Positions 55,024 to 62,959 of a stretch of 64,000 nt of DNA are shown here, piece after piece. The notes beneath the pieces are model-generated. The model searched no databases and was not told the DNA's origin. It worked only from the letters and a program-made list of their open reading frames with translations. This stretch comes from Pseudonocardia sp. ICBG1293 (GTDB lineage Bacteria; Actinomycetota; Actinomycetes; Mycobacteriales; Pseudonocardiaceae). The stretch covers positions 248,001 through 312,000 of the forward strand of contig NZ_JAHLEL010000044.1 of assembly GCF_020131355.1 (NCBI RefSeq), in the 5' to 3' direction. Position 1 is the stretch's first letter. Each line of letters opens with the position of its first letter. The position numbers and the translations under genes are program-made.

Positions 55024-55324
55024 CGACGCACCGGACACCCGCCTGGCCCCCCTGCTCCTCGACCCCACCCGGCTGCGCATCGTCGCGACCCTCCTGGCCG
55101 CGGGAGAGGTGGAGTTCGGCTTCGTACGGGACCGGGTCGGGCTCACGGACTCGGCGCTGTCGAAGCAGGTCAGGTCCCTGGCAGGCTCGGGCCTGGTCGA
55201 GTCCCGGCGAGAACGCCACGGACCGGCGCGACGAAGTTGGCTGCGGCTGACCCACGGGGGCCGCGAGCAGGTGGAGACCCACGTCCGGGCACTGCGGGAC
55301 ATCGCCGCGCGGGCGGCGGAGTAG
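55016..55324 (+). CDS. Winged-helix transcriptional regulator
   Basis: Protein of 102 aa from ATG 55016. It is a single winged-helix domain (RLAPLLLDPTRLRIVATLLAAGEVEFGFVRDRVGLTDSALSKQVRSLAGSGLVESRRERHG...WLRLTHGGREQVETHV) of the ArsR/MarR-like type with no metal-binding Cys. Cotranscribed with the upstream membrane protein. It probably acts on the CCTAC-N7-GTAGG repeat in front of that gene. Confidence 0.88.
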   Translation: MSDDAPDTRLAPLLLDPTRLRIVATLLAAGEVEFGFVRDRVGLTDSALSKQVRSLAGSGLVESRRERHGPARRSWLRLTHGGREQVETHVRALRDIAARAAE

Positions 55325-55410
55325 GACGTCGACGCCGGGGCGCCGCCCGCCCGGGCGCGCGCAACGCCGGCGACCCACTGCGACGTCGACGACGAGGACG
55401 TGCGGGGTGC

Positions 55411-55491
55411 CGCCGGATCCGGACCGAGCGGCCCGTGATCGACGACGATGCCACCGCGATGAACCACTTGTTCGCCGGGGAACCGCGATAG
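55411..55491 (+). pseudogene. Remnant of a tyrosine integrase C-terminus
   Basis: The last about 20 codons read RPVIDDDATAMNHLFAGEPR then TAG, a diverged copy of RPVIDDGATAMNDLFPEEQR at the end of the integrase fragment at 57474. Nothing upstream matches an integrase. It marks an older, mostly deleted integration. Confidence 0.65.
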
Positions 55492-55618
55492 TCACGCAGC
55501 ACGACAGGCAGCGCAGCCGGACACGACGCCCCCCCTGGTCACATTCGGCTAGCTGAGCCTGTGACCACGGGTTTTGACTGTGGGCGATAGCGGGATCGAA
55601 CCAGTGACTTCTTCGGTG
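55430..55618. repeat. Left direct repeat (att-like) with partial tRNA-Val
   Basis: About 190-bp imperfect copy of 57413-57601: integrase end, a CCCCTGGTCACA...TGTGACCA hairpin, and the 3' part of tRNA-Val (TGGGCGAT...GGGATCGAACCAGTGAC, 55581-55618). The tRNA part has substitutions (CGATAGCGGG for CGATACTGGG) and lacks its 5' half, so it is not a functional tRNA. It is followed by 55619-55922, which has an 8-bp inverted repeat (GGGAAGCA...TGCTTCCC) but no credible gene. Confidence 0.7.
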
Positions 55619-55925
55619 GGAAGCAACCGAAACGACTGCTCGACAAGTGATGCTTCCCAGGTCGATGCGATCGCTTCGTCCGTGGGCGCCCACCGGGTAT
55701 CGCTCATGTGATGGGCCGTTGTCAGGCAGCTGGTCAAACAGATCTTTGCTCTGCACGGTTGCGGCTCGCGCGATTCGCGGTCCGGCCCGACCGACGGGAC
55801 GCGGCCCTCGTTCCTTCCGTGCCACGCTCTCCAGAACGGAGCGTCGGGCCGTTTCCGCCCCATGCCGGGCAGAGCGCGGCGGCGTTCACATGCCTTGGCA
55901 GCGTAGGGCCTCCACAGTCCTGATG

Positions 55926-56732
55926 ATGCCGTACCGCAAACTGCAACACCCGATCTCCCCGCGCGACACAGGGGGTGTGAAGACGCCGCAGGCCCCGCAG
56001 GGCCCTTCCCAGCACACCCCGCCGGGCCACTTTCCGCAGCAGGGCCAAATCCCGCAGCAGTGGAGCCCGCCGATAGCCCCCTGGGCGCAGCACACCTCGC
56101 ACGCCCACCAGGCCCAGCAGACCTCCCACACTCACCGGATGCAACAGACCTCGCACGCCCACTGGGCGCAGCAGGCTTCGCAGCCCCCGACTCCGAGGCG
56201 ACGGCGGAAGTGGCCCTTCATCGTCGGCGGCGCGGTCGCACTGATTGTCGCCGCCGCAGCAGCGGGGACCGACGACGGGCGCACAGGGACCTCGGACGCA
56301 ACGGCTCCAACCTATGCACCTGCGGTCATCCCGCCCACCTCAATCGCCGCACCACCCCTGGCCACGGTGCCCGCACCGAAGACCACGCTGTCAGCCCCCG
56401 ACACGTTCGCTGCAGCCCCGCCGGAACCGACCACACCCGCCCTGTCGGTGAGCCGGCAGAACGCGGTCGCGTCGGCCGAAAGCTACCTCGACTACACCGC
56501 GTTCTCCCGCCAGGGCTTGATCGACCAGCTCACGTTCGAGGACTACTCCACTGCCGACGCCACGTACGCCGTTGATCACGTGTCCGTCGACTGGAACGAG
56601 CAGGCGGCGAAGTCCGCCAAGAGCTACATGGACTACAGCTCGTTCTCCCGCGGAAGTCTCATCGACCAACTCGAGTACGAGGGTTTCACGGCTGCCCAAG
56701 CCAAGCACGGCGCGGACTCGGTCGGACTCTGA
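55926..56732 (+). CDS. Membrane-anchored Ltp-domain protein (superinfection-exclusion-like)
   Basis: About 268 aa; the start is uncertain (ATG 55923 or 55926, or GTG 55977). The N-terminal about 85 residues are Gln/His/Pro-rich with a repeated QQTSHxH unit. A basic patch (RRRRK) and one membrane helix (WPFIVGGAVALIVAAAAAG) follow, then a Thr/Pro/Ala linker. The C-terminus has two about 45-residue repeats (NAVASAESYLDYTAFSRQGLIDQL and AAKSAKSYMDYSSFSRGSLIDQLEYEGF). These repeats match the Ltp family, whose phage TP-J34 member blocks injection of superinfecting phage DNA. There is no lipobox, the anchor being a helix here. Location inside an integrated relic fits mobile-element cargo; antiphage activity is inference. 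Confidence 0.75.
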   Translation: MPYRKLQHPISPRDTGGVKTPQAPQGPSQHTPPGHFPQQGQIPQQWSPPIAPWAQHTSHAHQAQQTSHTHRMQQTSHAHWAQQASQPPTPRRRRKWPFIVGGAVALIVAAAAAGTDDGRTGTSDATAPTYAPAVIPPTSIAAPPLATVPAPKTTLSAPDTFAAAPPEPTTPALSVSRQNAVASAESYLDYTAFSRQGLIDQLTFEDYSTADATYAVDHVSVDWNEQAAKSAKSYMDYSSFSRGSLIDQLEYEGFTAAQAKHGADSVGL

Positions 56733-56955
56733 ACCACTGCCATCCCAGCCGCGCGCTGCACACCCCTGCGCGCCGCCCTCATTCACCTCCTCGGCGCACA
56801 GAAGTCGAGCCTGGCTACCCGTTCATAGGCCGAAGCGCTCGTCTGTTCCGCGGCTCTACTCCCAGCTGCGGTAACCCACGCCGGGCGTGACCCGCCCGCT
56901 CCACCACATCGGCGACCGATAATGCGAAGCTGCTGCTGCCCAGTTTGTACCGGAT

Positions 56956-57474
56956 TTGCACCGTCCAGTGACCGCGCCGAGCAACCCGGACGCCGATCCC
57001 CCGGCGCCGCCGCACATGACGGTCTGGCGCTCGGGCCGGCTCGACGGCGACACCAAGACCCGGAAGTCACGGCGCACCATCGCGCTGCCGAGTCGTTGCA
57101 TCGAGGTACTACGGGCCCAGCGCGCCAGGATGGATCGGCAGCGCGTCCACGCTGGAGCACGCTGGCACGACCACGACCTCGTGTTCGCCTCCGAGAGCGG
57201 GACCGGACTCGACGCGGCCAACGTGCGTCGCGGCTTCCGCCGGGTCCTCACCGCCGCCGGGATCGACGCAGCCGAATGGACGCCGCGCGAGCTGCGGCAC
57301 AGCTTCGTGTCGCTGCTCTCCGACAGCGGTATGACGGTCGACCAGATCGCTCGACTCGTCGGCCACGCGGGCGGCAGCTCGGTCACCGAACTCGTCTACC
57401 GCAAGCAGATCCGACCCGTGATCGACGACGGCGCCACGGCGATGAACGACCTGTTCCCCGAGGAACAGCGATAG
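56956..57474 (+). pseudogene. Tyrosine-recombinase integrase, N-terminally truncated
   Basis: The C-terminal about 150 residues of an actinobacterial integrase: KTRKSRRTIALP, ELRHSFVSLLSDSGMTVDQIARLVGHAG and TELVYRKQIRPVI, carrying the catalytic Lys, second Arg, His pair and nucleophilic Tyr. The arm-binding and core-binding domains and the first catalytic Arg are missing; residues before about 57015 are unrelated. It lies immediately before the tRNA-Val attachment segment, as expected for an int gene, but cannot be active. The preceding 56733-56955 has no gene. Confidence 0.85.
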
Positions 57475-57601
57475 TCAGGCAGTTCGACAGGCAGCACACC
57501 CGAAGACGACGAAACCCCTGGTCACATCCGGCTCGTTGAGCCTGTGACCAGGGGTTTTGACTGTGGGCGATACTGGGATCGAACCAGTGACCTCTTCGGT
57601 G
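57413..57601. repeat. Right direct repeat (att-like) reaching into tRNA-Val
   Basis: Partner of 55430-55618: integrase C-terminus, terminator hairpin and the tRNA 3' half. The segment shared with the left copy through CTTCGGTG likely contains the ancestral att core, which in this class of element is the tRNA 3' end. Confidence 0.65.
57511..57557. terminator. Bidirectional terminator between int and tRNA-Val
   Basis: AAACCCCTGGTCACA pairs with TGTGACCAGGGGTTT. The loop contains its own GGCTC/GAGCC hairpin, and a T-run follows on the plus strand with A-run on the other side. It can end both the integrase transcript and the leftward tRNA transcript. Confidence 0.75.
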
Positions 57602-57635
57602 TGAACGAAGCGCTCTCCCCCTGAGCTAATCGCCC
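57564..57635 (-). tRNA. tRNA-Val (CAC)
   Basis: Full cloverleaf: acceptor GGGCGAT/ATCGCCC, anticodon stem CTTCG/CGAAG with loop TTCACAC (anticodon CAC), T arm ACTGGTTCGATCCCAGT. CCA is not encoded. Integration target of the element to its left. Confidence 0.95.
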
Positions 57636-57696
57636 TCAGCGGTGACGCCAACTCTACACAGCCCGCGCCACCGCCGTTCACCGGGGTCGCCCGTGA

Positions 57697-58254
57697 TCAC
57701 TGCGGGCTCGTGACCAGCTCCGATCCGGGCACCGGGACCGGCGGGGGCGGCGGCTGGATCAACGGCAGCAGCGGCGAGTGCAACCACTCCCAGTCGATAC
57801 CCACCCAGCCGCCGACCGTCTCGAAGATCCCGAACAGCCACGCGCAGACCGCGACCGTTCCGAGGATCAGCGTCATCACCAGCAGCTGCACGAGACGGTT
57901 CTGGCGACCCATCCAGGCGACCCAGCCGTCGTAACGGACGCGGACCCAGTGCAGGAGCCGCTGCGCCCAGCTGAACTCGGCGGCGAGCACACCCAACCCG
58001 AGGAAGATGATCGCCCAGCCGGGCCCGGGTGCGGGCAGCGCGATGATCCCGATGACGACGATCGCGGTGCCGAGGACACCCATGGTGATGCGGTAGGTCA
58101 GGTCCAGCACCGGGTTCCGGGCCACCCGGGCCCGGAACACGCGGTAGCGGACCTTCGCCCGCCGGTACTTCTTGCGGACACCGGTGTAGCGGCGCCCGGA
58201 GGTGGTCCTCCCGGACGCCGGTGCACCGACGCCGTTCTTCTCCGTCGTACTCAG
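57697..58254 (-). CDS. TIGR02611-type membrane protein
   Basis: About 185 aa. Basic N-terminus (RRYTGVRKKYRRAKVRYRVFRARVARNPVLDL) followed by two adjacent membrane helices (TMGVLGTAIVVIGIIALPAPGPGWAIIFLGLGVLAAEFSWAQ) with the family's PxPGPGW turn, and a third helix (LVQLLVMTLILGTVAVCAWLFGIF). The C-terminus is a Pro/Val tail. The probable start is CTG 58254, overlapping the anti-sigma stop (CTGA); no ATG or GTG lies in a sensible place. It is third in the sigma/anti-sigma/membrane-protein unit. Function of the family is unknown. Confidence 0.8.
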   Translation of the reverse strand: MSTTEKNGVGAPASGRTTSGRRYTGVRKKYRRAKVRYRVFRARVARNPVLDLTYRITMGVLGTAIVVIGIIALPAPGPGWAIIFLGLGVLAAEFSWAQRLLHWVRVRYDGWVAWMGRQNRLVQLLVMTLILGTVAVCAWLFGIFETVGGWVGIDWEWLHSPLLPLIQPPPPPVPVPGSELVTSPQ

Positions 58255-59129
58255 GTCTCCACCTGCCCGGCCACGACTACCTTGGTCGGCGCGGGGGGAG
58301 CCTCCCTTCCGCGCTCGAGCGAGACGGCGTATGTCCCGTAGTTCCCGCTGTCGGCGGATTCTACGGACACCGGTCCCGACTGCCCCGCCCGCACGTCGAA
58401 CGTGCCGACCGCCCGCGGAGTTCCGTCGTCGTTCAGACCCCACAGCACATAGGTCTGGTCGGCGGTCTCGTTCGGGTCGAGCCCAATCGGCATGACCTGC
58501 CGTCGGCCGTCCTTCATCACGACCGCCGCGACCATCGGCGCCCCGGGCTCGGCGGAGAGGAAGGCGTGCGGGGTTCCGGGCTGCGCGATGGCGGAGAGCA
58601 CGTCGCGCATCTCCTGGGCCTGCGCGAGGCTCGCGTCGCGCTCGGCCTGCAGCGACTGCACCTGCCCGATCGCCGCTCCCCCACCGACGATCACCGCCAG
58701 TGCGAGGGCCGCGGCGACCAGCACCCGTCCGGGGCGGCGCAGCCACCCGTTCCGGGCGGGGCCGCGTCCGGGCCCCGCCGGCGGGCGTGTCGTGGCACCG
58801 GTGGACCGCTCGGAGCGTGCCGGGCGGGCCCGCGGCGCCGCCTCGGCGGCGGCGCGGGACGCGACCTCGTCGCGACGGGCGTGCCGCGGGACCGGGCGCT
58901 CGGACTCCCGACCGATCTGCGGGGTGTTGCGGGCCTGCTCCAGGATCGACTCGCGCAGCGACGCCGGCGGGTCGACCTGCGGCACCGCGCTACCGAGGAC
59001 GGTCGTCGTCTCGGCGACGTCCGCGGCCAGCCGTCGGCACTCGTCGCAGCCCTCGAGGTGCTGCACCACCTCGATCTCCTCATCGGGCTCGAGAGCGTGC
59101 AGCGCCCACCCGACCGTCTGTTCGTTCAT
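58251..59129 (-). CDS. Zinc-containing anti-sigma factor (RskA-like)
   Basis: Protein of 292 aa from ATG 59129 behind GAGGGGAGG; GTG 59159, overlapping the sigma stop as GTGA, is an alternative. The N-terminal sigma-binding domain has the HxxxCxxC zinc motif (His24, Cys28, Cys31 in HLEGCDECRRL). An Arg/Pro linker, one membrane helix at about 138-158 (VLVAAALALAVIVGGGAAIG) and an extracellular beta domain (MVAAVVMKDGRRQVMPIGL) follow. It would hold the adjacent ECF sigma factor at the membrane until a signal triggers release. Confidence 0.92.
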   Translation of the reverse strand: MNEQTVGWALHALEPDEEIEVVQHLEGCDECRRLAADVAETTTVLGSAVPQVDPPASLRESILEQARNTPQIGRESERPVPRHARRDEVASRAAAEAAPRARPARSERSTGATTRPPAGPGRGPARNGWLRRPGRVLVAAALALAVIVGGGAAIGQVQSLQAERDASLAQAQEMRDVLSAIAQPGTPHAFLSAEPGAPMVAAVVMKDGRRQVMPIGLDPNETADQTYVLWGLNDDGTPRAVGTFDVRAGQSGPVSVESADSGNYGTYAVSLERGREAPPAPTKVVVAGQVET

Positions 59130-59155
59130 CGGACAGGGCCTCCCCTCGTTGCCGT

Positions 59156-59848
59156 TCACGACAGCCCTCCCGCCAGGTCCGCCCCGGCCTCCCCGAGCAC
59201 CGGCCCCAGCAGGTGCCGGAGCTTGGCGACCCCGGTGAACATGCGGGACTTCACGGTGCCCAGCGGGACACCGGTCATGGCGGCCACCTCGCGCTGGGTG
59301 TAGCCGCCGTAGTAGGCCAGTGCGAGGACCTTCCGCTGGTCGGCGGGCAGCTGCCCGAGCGCGTCCCGCACCTGGCCCGCGACGAGCGCGCCGATGGCCC
59401 CCTCGTCGGCGCCCGGCCCGGGCGGCGCGTTCCACTCCGAGCCGTCGTCGGTCGCCGGGACGGTGCGGCGCCGGATGGCGCTCTCCCGGCGGACGGCGTC
59501 GACGGACTTGTGGTGCACCAGGGTCAGCAACCAGGTGCCGAAACGGCCCTTGGCCGGGTCGAAGCGCGACGGGTCGCGCCAGAAGGCCAGGAAGACCTCC
59601 TGCACGACGTCCTCGGCCAGTCCCTCGTCGGCGCAGATGCGCCGCGCGAGGGAGTAGGCCTGACGCCCGAACCGGTCGTACAGCTCACCCAGTGCGGTCG
59701 AGTCGCCGGACACGATCCGTTGCACGAGCCTCGTGTCCGCGGCGTCGTCACGACGCGACGGTTCACGGCGCGCGGCAGACCCGGCGGCCCGCCCGTGCTC
59801 CGGGTGGTCCGGCGGTTCGGCGATGCCTGCCACCAGCGTTGTCCTCAC
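59156..59848 (-). CDS. ECF RNA polymerase sigma factor (SigK/SigL-like)
   Basis: Protein of 230 aa. Region 2: FGRQAYSLARRICADEGLAEDVVQEVFLAFWRDPSRFDPAKGRFGTWLLTLVHHKSVDAVRRE. Region 4: LGQLPADQRKVLALAYYGGYTQREVAAMTGVPLGTVKSRMFTGVAKLR, with its helix-turn-helix. The start is taken as GTG 59848; the first about 35 residues are poorly conserved and a shorter start is possible. The 26-bp gap to the anti-sigma gene indicates a single transcript, the normal sigma/anti-sigma pairing. Confidence 0.94.
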   Translation of the reverse strand: MRTTLVAGIAEPPDHPEHGRAAGSAARREPSRRDDAADTRLVQRIVSGDSTALGELYDRFGRQAYSLARRICADEGLAEDVVQEVFLAFWRDPSRFDPAKGRFGTWLLTLVHHKSVDAVRRESAIRRRTVPATDDGSEWNAPPGPGADEGAIGALVAGQVRDALGQLPADQRKVLALAYYGGYTQREVAAMTGVPLGTVKSRMFTGVAKLRHLLGPVLGEAGADLAGGLS

Positions 59849-60111
59849 GATTGCTGTGTTCGGTGTCCGCCCCCTCTTCGGTTCGGACTCCGACGAGAGT
59901 AGTCGTTCTGTGCTGCGCCGCTCACACGCCAGGACGTCGCGGAGCCCGTTCAGCCCCGCCGTCGCACGCGGTGAGTTACACCGTTGTGACTCGATCGGGG
60001 GTCATCCCACGGTGATCCACGTTCTTGCGCATCGAACCCGTCACCCCGAGGCCTTCTCTCTCGTTCCCACACTGACGCCCCACGCAACGCCCCCACGAAA
60101 GAGGATCACCG

Positions 60112-60540
60112 ATGCGCGACGAGTCCAAGACGATCCGGGCGACGGCCATGTTCGAGCTCATCGCTCCGGACGCGCCTGTCGTGCCCGTGAAGGTCGAACT
60201 GTCCTACACGAGCCGCGACCCCTACGCCGTGCAGGCCTCGTTCAAGACCGGCCACGACACCACGGTCGACTGGGTGTTCGCCCGCGACCTGCTCGGCGAC
60301 GGACTGGTCGACTCCGCCGGGACCGGCGACGTCCGGGTGCAGCCGATGAGCGACGACCCGACCCGGATCGAGCTCGAGCTCACCTCCCCCTCGGGCCACG
60401 CCCTGTTCACCACCTCCGCGGCGACCCTGTCGGAGTTCCTGCAGGCGACCTACGACGCCGTGCCCCCGGCCGCCGAGTACTCGTGGCTCGACTTCGACGC
60501 GGCCCTCGCGGACCTGCTCGACACCACCGCCCGGGACTGA
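60112..60540 (+). CDS. SsgA/SsgB-family sporulation and cell-division protein
   Basis: Protein of 142 aa from ATG 60112 (AGAGGATCACC upstream). Sequence follows the SALP fold: VPVKVELSYTSRDPYAVQASFKTG, VDWVFARDLLGDGLVDSAGTGDVRVQP, IELELTSPSGHALFTTSAATLSEFLQATYDAVPPAAE, then the acidic C-terminal helix. SsgB-type proteins position FtsZ during sporulation septation in Streptomyces and occur in morphologically complex actinobacteria, supporting the taxonomic reading. The 59849-60111 gap upstream shows no gene. Confidence 0.93.
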   Translation: MRDESKTIRATAMFELIAPDAPVVPVKVELSYTSRDPYAVQASFKTGHDTTVDWVFARDLLGDGLVDSAGTGDVRVQPMSDDPTRIELELTSPSGHALFTTSAATLSEFLQATYDAVPPAAEYSWLDFDAALADLLDTTARD

Positions 60541-60695
60541 CCCGACGCACCCCACCACCGGGCGGAGCGCGTCTCCGCACGTGAGAGAACACCCGGTGAT
60601 GGAGAGGGGGGCGGTCGGACCCCCCTCGGGGCGGGTGCTAGTGTTCTCTCACCGCGCCGCGGGCGGGCCAGTCGGCCCGGAACGTGGTGCACGGT

Positions 60696-60768
60696 GCGGA
60701 CGTAGCGCAGCTGGTAGCGCATCACCTTGCCAAGGTGAGGGTCGCGGGTTCGAATCCCGTCGTCCGCT
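60696..60768 (+). tRNA. tRNA-Gly (GCC), copy 1
   Basis: Acceptor GCGGACG/CGTCCGC, anticodon loop TTGCCAA, T arm GCGGGTTCGAATCCCGT. A TAGTGT -10 candidate at 60639-60644 stands upstream, matching the TACTGT before copy 2. Confidence 0.97.
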
Positions 60769-60787
60769 CGGAGACTCCTCTTCCCAC

Positions 60788-60862
<75 letters not shown>

Positions 60863-60868
60863 TTCCCG

Positions 60869-60901
60869 GATCCCCGGGGCCGCCCGTCGGCCCCGGGGAT
60901 C
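60869..60901 (+). terminator. Terminator of the Gly-Val tRNA pair
   Basis: Fourteen-base arms GATCCCCGGGGCCG and complement with a CCCGT loop, just after tRNA-Val. Confidence 0.8.
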
Positions 60902-61094
60902 TTGCATGTGCGGGGCGTGCGACGCGGAGCCCCGGTTCGTCGCGGAGCGCTCCGGGGCGTCACGGACCGCCACGGCGACGCTGACCTGGCCGGACGATCA
61001 TCGGGCACCCCCTCGACAGCGCGCGAGGACGGTGCGCTACTGTTCTCCCAACGCACCGGGAACTTGCGGAAACGCCTCGGGAACGGTGCGACAT

Positions 61095-61167
61095 GCGGAC
61101 GTAGCGCAGCTGGTAGCGCATCACCTTGCCAAGGTGAGGGTCGCGGGTTCGAATCCCGTCGTCCGCT
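61095..61167 (+). tRNA. tRNA-Gly (GCC), copy 2
   Basis: Identical to copy 1 over the mature tRNA. A TACTGT -10 candidate at 61038-61043 precedes it, with TCGACA at 61013-61018 as a possible -35. Confidence 0.97.
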
Positions 61168-61196
61168 CTGCCGGGCCCGTCATCAGGCCGGTTTCC

Positions 61197-61268
61197 GGCG
61201 GCGTGGCCGAGTGGCTTAGGCAAGGGCCTGCAAAGCCCTGTACGCGGGTTCGATTCCCGCCGCCGCCT
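61197..61268 (+). tRNA. tRNA-Cys (GCA)
   Basis: Acceptor GGCGGCG/CGCCGCC, anticodon stem GGGCC/AGCCC region with loop containing GCA, T arm GCGGGTTCGATTCCCGC. No encoded CCA. Only one base separates it from the next tRNA. Confidence 0.96.
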
Positions 61269-61269
61269 C

Positions 61270-61344
<75 letters not shown>

Positions 61345-61351
61345 TTCCCGG

Positions 61352-61384
61352 ATCCCCGGGGGCGGAGTTCCCGCCCCCGGGGAT
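61352..61384 (+). terminator. Terminator of the Gly-Cys-Val tRNA unit
   Basis: Fourteen-base arms ATCCCCGGGGGCGG and complement with an AGTTC loop. It also lies beyond the stop of the convergent SDR gene. Confidence 0.8.
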
Positions 61385-61412
61385 TCTGTCGTCCGGCCCG
61401 GGGCGCCGCGCT

Positions 61413-62159
61413 TCAGCGCACCTGCTCCACCGGTCGGACCAGCATCTCGTTGACCGCCGCGTGTCGCGGCCGGGTCACCATGTAGACCACGGCGTCGGCG
61501 ATGTCGGCCGGCTGCAGCACCCCGCGCTCGCCCTTCGACTTCGCGTCGGGCGCGTACTCCGCGCCCGAGGTCGTCATGGCCGAGGCCACCAGGCCGGGTT
61601 CCACCAGACCGACCCGCACGTGACGCCCGGCGTACTCCTGGCGCAACGCCTCGCAGAACGCGCCGACCCCGTGCTTGGTGGCCGCGTACACGTTGCTCTC
61701 CGGCGAGGGGACCCGCCGTCCGGCCACCGAGCTGACCGTGACCACGTCCGCGACGCCGCGCGGCCCGCCTGCCGCGGTCGCCAGGTGCGGCAGGGCCGCG
61801 TGCGTCGTCGACAGGACGCCCGTGAGGTTGACGTCGATCATCGTGCGCCAGTCCGCGACGTCGGCCTCGGCCGCCGGGCCCCAGGCCCCCACCCCGGCGT
61901 TGTTCACCAGGACGTCCAGCCCGCCGTGCCGTTCGACGACGGCCGCGACCGTGCTGTGCAGCGCCTCGTCGTCGGTGATGTCCACCGGGTGCGCCGAGGC
62001 CCCGGGCAGCTCCGAGGCCAGCTGCTCGAGCCGCTCCCGGCGCCGCGCCAGCAGCGCCACCGTCGCCCCCTCGGCGGCCAGTGCCCGTGCGGTCGCCTCC
62101 CCGATACCGCTCGACGCGCCCGTCACGATCACCGTCGTCCCGTCCAACCGTCCGCTCAT
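61413..62159 (-). CDS. Short-chain dehydrogenase/reductase
   Basis: Protein of 248 aa from ATG 62159. Classical SDR: cofactor motif TGASSGIG at 13-20, ARRRERL suggesting NADPH preference, NNAG, catalytic Ser in TVSSVAG and YAATK with the Tyr/Lys pair. The C-terminal AVVYMVTRPRHAAVNEMLVRP is the usual ending of SDRs annotated as NADP-dependent 3-hydroxy-acid or clavaldehyde-type reductases. Substrate unknown. It is inserted, in the opposite direction, between tRNA units. Confidence 0.92.
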   Translation of the reverse strand: MSGRLDGTTVIVTGASSGIGEATARALAAEGATVALLARRRERLEQLASELPGASAHPVDITDDEALHSTVAAVVERHGGLDVLVNNAGVGAWGPAAEADVADWRTMIDVNLTGVLSTTHAALPHLATAAGGPRGVADVVTVSSVAGRRVPSPESNVYAATKHGVGAFCEALRQEYAGRHVRVGLVEPGLVASAMTTSGAEYAPDAKSKGERGVLQPADIADAVVYMVTRPRHAAVNEMLVRPVEQVR

Positions 62160-62274
62160 GACGGCGGCGTACCCGCGGACCCGGCCGGCTAGTGATCGAC
62201 ACCGGAGGTGCGGCGCGGGCGCGGGGACCCGGTGCGTTATCGTGGTCGGGCACACGCACCGACACGGTGCGACT

Positions 62275-62347
62275 GCGGACGTAGCGCAGCTGGTAGCGCA
62301 TCACCTTGCCAAGGTGAGGGTCGCGGGTTCGAATCCCGTCGTCCGCT
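62275..62347 (+). tRNA. tRNA-Gly (GCC), copy 3
   Basis: Third identical mature sequence, transcribed divergently from the SDR gene, with TTATCG upstream (62237-62242) as a possible -10. Confidence 0.97.
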
Positions 62348-62476
62348 CCACCCCGCCCGTCGTCCTCGCCGCGTGAGGGTGGCGACTCCCCCGGCGCCGC
62401 GTCACCACCTCCCCCCGGAGGCCCCCGGGCGCAGGGGTCACCGCGACCGGCCGGTGCGGACCACGGTCGGCGGACG

Positions 62477-62884
62477 TCAGCCGCGGGCGGTCTCCGGGGA
62501 GATCGCGCAGCGCAGCCGCGCGGGCAACGCCTGCGGGTCGGGTGCACCGCCGCCCTGCAGCCAGGACGTCACCGCGCGGACGTCGTCGGTGCTGCGCACC
62601 GGGCCGACCGCGACCACCGGCGACGCCGGACGGGTGCGGGTCTCGTCGCAGGCCTGCACCAGCAGCATCAGCCCGGGTCGCCGCACCGCGCAGACGCCCG
62701 GCCCCAGCCGGCACCCCGCGGTCACCAGGACCCCGTGGGCGCTGTCCTGCACCACCGCCCGCAGGCCCTCGACCAGCACCTCGTCGACGCCCGGCAGGGC
62801 CGCGACGGTGCCGTGCGCGTCCTCGTCGAACCCCGACGGCGCGTGGGCGCAGGCCCCGCACCGGACCACCGTGAACCCGTCCAC
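62477..62884 (-). CDS. Small Cys-rich protein, possibly 2Fe-2S thioredoxin-like ferredoxin
   Basis: Protein of 135 aa from GTG 62884, behind GGAAGGG. It begins VDGFTVVRCGACAHAP. Further cysteines lie in TAGCRLGPGVCAVRRPG and LLVQACDET, spacing reminiscent of thioredoxin-fold 2Fe-2S proteins or of a metal-binding site. Divergent from the zinc-independent L31 gene with a shared 16-bp palindrome, so it is probably induced by zinc shortage. Specific function unknown. Confidence 0.7.
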   Translation of the reverse strand: MDGFTVVRCGACAHAPSGFDEDAHGTVAALPGVDEVLVEGLRAVVQDSAHGVLVTAGCRLGPGVCAVRRPGLMLLVQACDETRTRPASPVVAVGPVRSTDDVRAVTSWLQGGGAPDPQALPARLRCAISPETARG

Positions 62885-62905
62885 CGGAACCCTTCCTGCA
62901 AACAG

Positions 62906-62921
62906 TAATCGTTGTCGATTA
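62906..62921. promoter_or_regulatory. Candidate Zur-type operator
   Basis: TAATCG-TTGT-CGATTA, a perfect 6-base inverted repeat in an AT-rich patch between the divergent genes. It overlaps a TAGGAT -10 candidate (62920-62925) for the L31 gene and a TACTGT on the other strand. Zinc-free L31 paralogues are standard Zur targets in actinobacteria, hence the call; the exact Zur consensus of this organism is not known to me. Confidence 0.6.
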
Positions 62922-62959
62922 GGATAGGACGGTAACACCCGCGACGCAGGAGGAACACC

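Larger units (their letters stand above)
55430..57635. mobile_element. Degenerate integrated element at tRNA-Val(CAC)
   Basis: Bounded by two copies of an integrase-end plus tRNA-3'-end segment about 1,983 bp apart, with the intact tRNA-Val at the right boundary. It contains an Ltp-domain protein and an N-terminally truncated integrase, and codon and base composition are less GC-biased than its neighbours. It is best read as the relic of one or two tandem integrations of an ICE, plasmid or prophage. Confidence 0.65.

Noticed and set aside
55581..55618. Second tRNA-Val gene
   Set aside because: Only the 3' half is present, with mismatches in the acceptor and T stem; it is an att remnant.
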